64,000 nt of DNA from Ahaetulla prasina (lineage: Eukaryota > Chordata > Lepidosauria > Squamata > Colubridae). Shown one piece after another: positions 57,378 through 64,000 of the stretch (position 1 is its first letter; every line of letters begins with the position of its first letter). The notes below the pieces were generated by a model that made no database searches, had not been told where the DNA came from, and saw only the letters and a program-made list of their open reading frames with translations. The position numbers and the translations under genes are program-made. The stretch covers positions 101,086,554 through 101,150,553 of the forward strand of contig NC_080539.1 in assembly GCF_028640845.1 (NCBI RefSeq), given 5' to 3'.

Positions 57378-58315
57378 AATAGAATAGAATAGAATAGAAT
57401 TTTTTATTGGCCAAGTGTGATTGGACACACAAGGAATTTGTCTTGGTGCATATGCTCTCAGTGTACATAAAAGAAAAGATACGTTCATCAAGGTACAACA
57501 TTTACAACACAATTGATGGTCAGTACATCAATATAAATCATAAGGATTGCCAGCAACAAGTTACAGTCATACAGTCATAAGTGGAAAGAGATTGGTGATG
57601 GGAACTATGAGAAGATTAATAGTAGTGCAGATTCAGTAAATAGTTTGACAGTGTTGATGGAATTATTTGTTTAGCAGAGTGATGGCCTTCGGGAAAAAAC
57701 TGTTCTTGTGTCTAGTTGTTCTGGTGTGCAGTGCTCTATAGCGTCGTTTTGAGGGTAGGAGTTGAAACAATTTATATCCAGAATGCGAGGGGTCTGTAAA
57801 TATTTTCACGGCCCTCTTCTTGATTCATGCAGTATACAGGTCCTCAATGGAAGGCAGGTTGGTAGCAATTATTTTTTCTGCAGTTCTAATTATCGTCTGA
57901 AGTCTGTGTCTTTCTTGTTGGGTTGCAGAACCGAACCAGACAGTTATAGAGGTGCAAATGACAGACTCAATAATTCCTCTGTAGAACTGAATCAGCAGCT
58001 CCTTGGGCAGTTTGAGCTTACTGAGTTGGCACAGAAAAAACATTCTTTGCTGTCCTTTTTTAATAATGTTTTTGATGTTGGCTGTCCATTTTAGATCTTG
58101 CAATATGACAGAACCTAGAAATTTAAAGGTTTCTACTGTTGATACTGTGTTGTCTAGTATTGTGAGAGGTGGAAGTATGGAAGGGTTTCTCCTAAAGTCT
58201 ACTACCATTTCTACGGTTTTGAGTGTGTTCAGTGTGTTCAGATTGTTTTGGTTGCACCACAAGGCTAGTCGTTCGACCTCTCATCTATATGCGGATTCGT
58301 CATTGTCTCGAATGA
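57378..58315 (-). mobile_element. CR1-type LINE with (AATAG)n tail, inserted in family B
   Basis: Minus-strand 3' end (AATAG)n at 57378-57395, 3' UTR, then an RT C-terminal frame 57825-58262 with LKTVEMVVDF, FKFLGS, GQQRMFFLCQLSKLKLPKEL and WFGSATQQERHRLQ. Truncated at 58315. Comparison with 51091-51125 shows that removing it rejoins family B text exactly (ACTATATTAA + TTGGATATAA). Confidence 0.88.
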
Positions 58316-58568
58316 CAATTGGATATAACAAAAGGAAACAATAGGACAAGAACAGTTGGCACGCTTGTGCTCTTATGCACACCCATTACAAACCTCTTAG
58401 GAATGGGGTGAGGTCAATAGTAGACAGTTTTTGGTTAAAGCTTTGGGGATTTTGGGAAAAGACCACAGAGTCAGGTAGTGTATTCCAAGTATTAACAACT
58501 CTGTTACTGAAGTCATATTTTCTGCAATCAAGATTGGAGCGGTTAACATTAAGCTTAAATCTATTAAA
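58316..58568 (-). mobile_element. Family B LINE, part 2
   Basis: TTGGATATAACAAAAGGAAACAATAGGACAAG through GGTTAACATTAAGCTTAAATCTATT, matching 41695-41925. Breaks again at the next insertion; part 3 is 60353-60478. Confidence 0.78.
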
Positions 58569-58689
58569 TTTTCACTTATGACTGTATGACTATAACTTTT
58601 TGTTGCTATCACTAAGAGTTAAATTGCAACCTATGACCATCATTTGTGTTGTAAATGTTGTATCTTTGATGAAGGTATTTTTTTTTTCT
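58569..58689 (+). mobile_element. CR1-type LINE 3' UTR fragment
   Basis: TTTTCACTTATGACTGTATGACTATAAC...TTGTGTTGTAAATGTTGTATCTTTGATGAAGG matches the 3' UTR of the adjacent CR1 (60045-60155) but lacks the tail. It sits directly upstream of RT sequence in the same orientation. Confidence 0.7.
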
Positions 58690-60352
58690 TTTTCTTTGCT
58701 GACCAATTGGCCCCCATCTTCACCCATATTTTCAATAAATCACTAGAGATGTGCTATGTTCCTTCTTGCTTCAAATGCTCTACCATCATCCCAATGCCGA
58801 AGAAGCCCACCATTAAGGAACTGAATGACTACAGACCAGTTGCTCTAACATCTATAGTCATGAAAACCTTTGAAAGGCTAGTGCTTTCCTACCTGAAAAC
58901 CATCACAAATCCGCTCTTAGACCCCTTGCAATTTGCATACCGAGCAAATAGATCAACAGATGATGCTGTTAATATGGCTACATCCTACAACATCTTGAGT
59001 CTCCAAAGACCTATGCAAGGGTCCTTTTTGTAGACTTTAGTTCAGCATTCAATACCATCATTCCAGACATTCTTCTAACTAAGCTAAACCAGCTACAGGT
59101 ACCGGAACAGACTTGTAAGTGGATCACAAGCTTCCTAACAAACAGGAAGCAGCAGGTGAAGCTAAGCAAGATCACATCAAATACCTGTACAATTAGCACA
59201 GGGGCCCCCCAAGGCTGTGTGCTCTCCCCACTTCTCTTCTCTCTGTATACCAATGACTGCATCTCCAATGATCCATCTGTTAAGCTACTGAAGTTCGCAG
59301 ATGACACAACAGTGATTGGTCTCATTCGAGACAATGACGAATCCGCATATAGACGAGAGGTCGAACGACTAGCCTTGTGGTGCAACCAAAACAATCTGGA
59401 ACTGAACACACTCAAAACCGTAGAAATGGTGGTAGACTTTAGGAAAAACCCTTCCATACTTCCACCTCTCACAATACTTGACAACACAGTATCAACAGTA
59501 GAAACCTTCAAATTTCTGGGTTCTATCATATCGCAAGATCTCAAATGGACAGCTAACATCAAAAACATCATTAAAAAAGGACAACAAAGAATGTTCTTTC
59601 TGCGCCAACTCAGTAAGCTCAAACTGCCCAAGGAGCTGCTGATCCAATTCTACAGAGGAATTATTGAGTCTGTCATTTGCACCTCTATAACTGTCTGGTT
59701 CGGTTCTGCAACCCAACAAGAAAAACACAGACTTCAGAGGATAATTAGAACTGCAGAAAAAATAATTGCTACCAACTTGCCTTCCATTGAGGACCTGTAT
59801 ACTGCACGAATCAAGAAGAGGGCCGTGAAAATATTTGCAGATCCCTCGCATCCTGGACATAAACTGTTTCAACTCCTACCCTCAAAACGACGCTATAGAG
59901 CACTGCACACCAGAACAACTAGACACAAGAACAGTTTTTTCCCGAAGGCCATCACTCTGCTAAACAAATAATTCCATCAACACTGTCAGACTATTTACTG
60001 AATCTGCACTACTATTAATCGTTTCATAGTTCCCATCACCAATCTCTTTCCACTTATGACTGTATGACTATAACTTGTTGCTGGCAATCCTTATGATTTA
60101 TATTGATATATTGATCATCAATTGTGTTGTAAATGTTGTACCTTGATGAACGTATCTTTTCTTTTATGTACACTGAGAGCATATGCACCAAGACAAATTC
60201 CTTGTGTGTCCAATCACACTTGGCCAATAAAATTCTATTCTATTCTATTCTATTCTTTTCTTTTATGTACACTGAGAGCATATGCACCAAAACAAATTCC
60301 TTGTGTGTCCAATCACACTTGGCCAATAAATTCTATTCTATTCTATTCTATT
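58690..60352 (+). mobile_element. CR1-type LINE, longest RT copy, with duplicated 3' end
   Basis: RT coding sequence starts mid-domain ([14 protein letters not shown], then [20 protein letters not shown] and [16 protein letters not shown]). A 20-bp-scale deletion near 58980 breaks the frame. It then runs openly from 59156 to 59971 (271 codons) with GAPQGCVLSPLLFSLYTND, catalytic FADD (residues 47-50 of that frame), the thumb region and the C-terminus. The 3' UTR ends in (ATTCT)n, followed by a second copy of the last 99 bp. No endonuclease. Head-to-head with 57378-58315. Confidence 0.9.
60155..60352 (+). repeat. 99-bp tandem duplication of the CR1 3' end
   Basis: The segment from TCTTTTCTTTTATGTAC to the (ATTCT)n tail occurs twice in direct order (60155-60253 and 60254-60352), differing at about two positions (GACAAATT versus AACAAATT and one A in the AATAAA run). 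Confidence 0.92.
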
Positions 60353-60478
60353 GTTGCAATTGAAGCTGAAGTAGTCTTCAACAGGAAGGACATTGTAATA
60401 GATGATTCTATGAGTTAAACTCAGGTCATGTTGAAGGCGGCGGAGTTCTAAATTTTCTAAACCTAGATAGTTGTAACA
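60353..60478 (-). mobile_element. Family B LINE, part 3
   Basis: GTTGCAATTGAAGCTGAAGTAG continues the text that follows 41936. The minus strand encodes LGLENLELRRLQHDLSLTHRIIYYNVLP, the RT C-terminal block of family B. Confidence 0.75.
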
Positions 60479-60593
60479 CACTGCTCCAGTGGAAATGTGC
60501 CATCTGGGTGTGGTCTCCTCCCAGAACCCCCATCCCCATTTGGGGCAGTGGGAAAGAGGGATCCACCAGCCTGTTCCAGTTGGCCCGGCCCAG

Positions 60594-60845
60594 CCGACCT
60601 CGCTCACCGGGTTGAAGGTGAGAATATATACGTAAGAAAGTATATGAAACTAGCTTTGCTTTTTTAACTCTGTAAAGCTTATTGTGAATATTTTTGTTTA
60701 AAGAATCTTTGATCAATCCCCATTCAGTTACCTGTGGTCTAGCAGACCACCTTGCCCCTTGTGTTAGCCTAAACCAGTCAAATTTTAGTGTGTCTTGGAG
60801 ATCTCTGAACCAGTTAACAGTGTGAACATGTTTTGCCTCTTTCAA
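60594..60845 (-). other. Unidentified open frame, protein-like
   Basis: The minus frame that ends in family B (60426) is open from 60845. Its first 80 codons (MKEAKHVHTVNWFRDLQDTL..., then KDSLNKNIHNKLYRVKKAK) look protein-like but match nothing I know. The frame passes through a GC-rich stretch (60490-60620) into family B. It could be an accessory part of another retroelement or chance. Confidence 0.25.
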
Positions 60846-61832
60846 CTTTCTACTTATACATCAGGATTAGGCATCTTTTTTTTTTCTCCAGGCCCAGATC
60901 AAAAGCTAGGAAAAATTCAATGAATTCTTGGACTGGAAATCAAGAGGCTGGGGCATGCTTTTCTCTGTGGGGCAGAGAATGAAGTGTGTCTGATCATAAG
61001 TGGGGCAGATTCTATAAGAGTTCACGTTTCTGTAACACCTGTAATTGAGGTATCATTGGTATTTTTACTATATGTCACACGTAAAAATGTTCAGAGCAAT
61101 TTTCCTTACCTCCCTTGAAGAGCCTAACCATGACAGCTTAGTATAAACTGGAATGGATTGTATAAAATTGTATAAAATTTAGCTCTAATTTGATTTCGAG
61201 CAGCAGACCTAGAAGTTCTATAAAATTTTCAGCAATTATTAATATAAAAATAATAATAATTATTCTTATTTTCACTAGAGGTAAACTATTAAAGGATTAA
61301 GCAGGCCCTGTCCTTCTGAAATGTCCTGGAAGAATACCTGAACGGAGTCCAAATCTATCAGGATTTTGTAGGGAGATTTCCATGCGTCCAAGAACTACAT
61401 GGGCAATAGATGTCCTATTTTCACACAGTGAAAACTATAAGTTAGTAAATATAAGCTAGTAAAGATTTAGTTCAATTAGAGAACTGCTTGGATGAGAAGT
61501 AATTCTTCTTATGAATAAAGGGGTATCCAGATATAGATTTTACTTGCAAGGACAATATTTGGATTTTTGATAGTTGGGGTCTGGGGTGTGATTTCTGGAT
61601 TCTCTGGCTGTGATCAGTATCTCTGGCTGTGAAAAGTGATCAGAAACTTCTTCAACCCTTTGTGTGATCATGACTCTGGATAATTTCTAATTTCAGGGTT
61701 TTACCTTGACTCTGGGTGACCTGGTTTGCCTGCAGTTTGTTGAAACATTGCTTACTGAGCCTGGCTTTTTCCTGATCCTGCTTCTAACTGTTCATGAGAT
61801 ATTTAGGCTGCCACCTACCTCTGTAACAGAAA
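60846..61832. other. Intergenic DNA without recognised features
   Basis: Nothing recognised. Confidence 0.4.
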
Positions 61833-61834
61833 TA

Positions 61835-62220
61835 CAGATAGTCCTCGACCTACCACCACAAATGAACCCAACATTTCTGTTGTTAAGTGAGACATTTGTT
61901 AAGGGAATTACGACCTTTCTTGCCCCAGTTGTTAAGTGAATCACTGTAGTTGATAAGTTAGTAACCCAGTTATTAAGTGAATCTGGTTTCCCCGTTGACT
62001 TTACTTGCCAGAAGGTCACAAAAGGGGATCACATGACTACAGGACACTGCAATGGTCATAATAAGTGTGGACCAGTTGCTTAGCAGCTAGATTTTGATCA
62101 CATGATCATGGGGATGCTGCAAAGATCGTAAGTGTGAAAAATGGTCATAAGTCACATCTTTCAGTGCCATTGTAACTTGAACAGTCAGTAAATGAACTGT
62201 TGTAAGTCGAGGGCTGTCTG
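61835..62220. mobile_element. TA-flanked MITE, CAGGTAGTCC family, full length
   Basis: Ends CAGATAGTCCTCGACC and GTCGAGGGCTGTCTG flanked by TA (61833-61834, 62221-62222). 386 bp, with the family core TTGTTAAGTGAGAC and GTCAGAAGG-like text. Confidence 0.88.
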
Positions 62221-62222
62221 TA

Positions 62223-63291
62223 TTACTATGATCCTGTGACATCATTAATTGCATGAAATATAAAAATAACATCAATCAGTTATAGGATGTTATGAGTGCT
62301 ACAAGAATTTGGAAGCTTTGAGTCACAGTTTTGGATGAACAATGAACATAGGTCATTTCCCCTCCATCCGCCCCCAATTTTCTTTGGACCTCCGGAAGTT
62401 TGCAGTGCATGTATTTCCAAGTTCACTTCATTTCAAGCTGTGATAACTCGTATAGCTGCCAAGAGACCAGGCTTAATGAGTCCTTGAAGGAATAAAACAT
62501 TGGACAACTTGTATCCATTTGGGTATTCTGTTTTCAGGCATGATTTGCTATTTCTGAATAAAATTCAGAAGTCATGGTTACATTAGATGCAGCACTAAAG
62601 TTTAAAATAGTTTTGAATGACTGCTTTGAGAGACTGACATGTTTGATTACGCTGGTCTACAAGAAGAAAGCCTCAGAAATGAAAGTAGCTTAATTTTACC
62701 AGAATTGGGTCACTAACAAAGGAAAATTAAGTCCTGAGTATTAATTGGTTCCAGTTTCCAAGATACAGCTTCAGGTCAAAATTGCATCAAAATAATTCAA
62801 AATTACAAGGGGAATTTGAGATTATGCTCCATAATTTTTCTGCAAAATATGATATCGCCATGAGAATGGTGCCACACCAATCATTATAAATTTATCTTTT
62901 TATTGATACCAATTACATAACTTTCTGTTCATTTATTGGTTTTTCGTGTAACATTTTCATGCTTTTTGCATGAAAAACTGACAAGCTCTAGCATCAGATT
63001 AAATGACAAGGTTCCGTCTTTATTCAGTATCTAAACTGCACTTTTTGGCTTTTCCCTTGTGAATTGCAGTAGGATAATCCCTGGGGAGATTCCATTCTAG
63101 CAGTAATTGGCAAGCATGGATGAACTTCTTTTCCCTCAGTATCTTTTCTCCATGCCTGTGATATCCTGATGGAATCTCTCCCCATGCTCATCACTCACTG
63201 CCCCACAGTTCAAAGGGAAATAGCCTAAGCGCAAATGTAAGAAGTAAATTTTTTTGTGACATATTTTTTTGTGACATATTTGCACCAAGTG
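62223..63291. other. Intergenic DNA without recognised features
   Basis: AT-rich; nothing recognised. Confidence 0.4.
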
Positions 63292-63299
63292 CTTTATAG

Positions 63300-63399
63300 C
63301 AGGGATCTCCAACCTTGGTCCCTTTAAGACTTTGCTGGCTGAGGGACTCTGGGAGTTGAAGTCCACAAGTCTTAAAGGGACCAAAGTTGGAGACCCCTG
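63300..63399. mobile_element. 100-bp foldback hAT MITE, CAGGGGTCTCCAACC family
   Basis: The two halves are nearly perfect inverted repeats (CAGGGATCTCCAACCTTGG ... CCAAAGTTGGAGACCCCTG), flanked by an exact 8-bp TSD CTTTATAG (63292-63299, 63400-63407). The left half is found alone inside both duplicate copies (32747, 35165). Confidence 0.93.
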
Positions 63400-63407
63400 C
63401 TTTATAG

Positions 63408-64000
63408 GACCTAAGCAAATTTTCCATATGTTTTTCATAGAGAACCTTGCCGTTCTCAAAATGAAAATAAATTTATACATTTCCATTTGGTACCATTTTC
63501 ATTGTTCTACCGTATTTTGTCGAGAAATTATGAGGCATCATGATCATTAGACACCTCCGTCCTTTGTAGGCAGATATGTATGCCTGTGTATACATATGCC
63601 TGTGTATAAATCTTTATTGTGAAATATCTTGAAAACTTTAGCCAACCAGCACTTTATTACCTGTTTTCTAATTCATCTAATCAAAATATGTAAATTTACC
63701 ACATTTTATCTTGGAGGTCAATAATTTCCCAAAATTTGTAGATCAATGTTATCTGTTTAGCTGTATAATTTCCTGAGTGAATAGCATATAACAAAATTAG
63801 TAAAACATAACATAATAAAACAACCCAGATTAATTTCCTAAAACAACATTTATTTCATAGAATAAAACCAAGAGCTGGATAAAACAAAATGAATGGGAGA
63901 TGAGAATGTAATTCAATTGTTTCTTCTTCCTTTCTTGCTGTAACTATAGCAGCAAAGACATTTTAACGTAACATTTAGGTTGGGCTTTCTGTATATACAA
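63408..64000. other. Intergenic DNA without recognised features
   Basis: AT-rich; a GTATGCCTGTGTATACATATGCCTGTGTATA near-duplicate lies at 63580-63608. No gene. Confidence 0.4.

Noticed and set aside
59011..59631. 206-codon minus frame
   Set aside because: Antisense shadow of the CR1 reverse-transcriptase frame on the + strand.

Overview
The window is vertebrate nuclear DNA, most likely from a squamate reptile and probably an advanced (colubroid) snake. The evidence is repeat content: RTE-BovB LINEs, a CR1-type LINE whose 3' end runs straight into (AATAG)n (a CR1-L3 tail that I recall as typical of colubroid snakes), squamate-type tRNA SINEs and several hAT and Tc1/mariner MITE families. The species call is inference.

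One cellular gene is recognisable: the neuromedin B receptor, NMBR, on the + strand. It has three coding exons (3697-4106, 16721-17069, 22503-22904) separated by introns of about 12.6 and 5.4 kb. All splice sites are GT/AG, phases are compatible, and the conceptual protein is 386 aa with all seven helices and the class A GPCR motifs. A GC- and CpG-rich promoter/5' leader precedes it, with a TATA-like box and one upstream ORF. A candidate poly(A) signal lies about 0.4 kb after the stop.

The rest (1-3000 and about 23.3-64 kb) is gene-poor and repeat-rich. Intron 1 holds hAT MITEs, Tc1/mariner-like MITEs, a LINE 3' end with an (AAT)n tail and the C-terminal end of an L1 ORF2 split by a MITE. Intron 2 holds an L1-related element with only an ORF1 relic, inserted with a perfect 17-bp target-site duplication (TSD), and a hAT MITE ending 73 bp before exon 3. 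From 31.9 to 36.1 kb lie a BovB reverse-transcriptase relic and a recent direct duplication (1.23 and 1.25 kb, about 99.3% identical). From 37.5 to 38.6 kb is a BovB endonuclease relic. From 40.9 to 43.1 kb is a nested stack: a BovB 3' end holds a CR1-like LINE, which itself holds an opposite-strand copy of the same family and a solo LTR with a 5-bp TSD. From 57.3 to 60.5 kb a second copy of that LINE family is interrupted by two head-to-head CR1 LINEs.

Many element boundaries could be proved by reading TSDs directly: exact 8-bp duplications for nine hAT MITEs, near-matches for five more, TA for six elements, and the 17-bp and 5-bp cases above. I found no operon, CRISPR array, RNA gene or other gene system. 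The most unusual items are the ORF1-only L1 derivative, the nested stacks, the recent duplication, a 99-bp tandem duplication of a CR1 3' end, and two decayed coding-like stretches I cannot identify.
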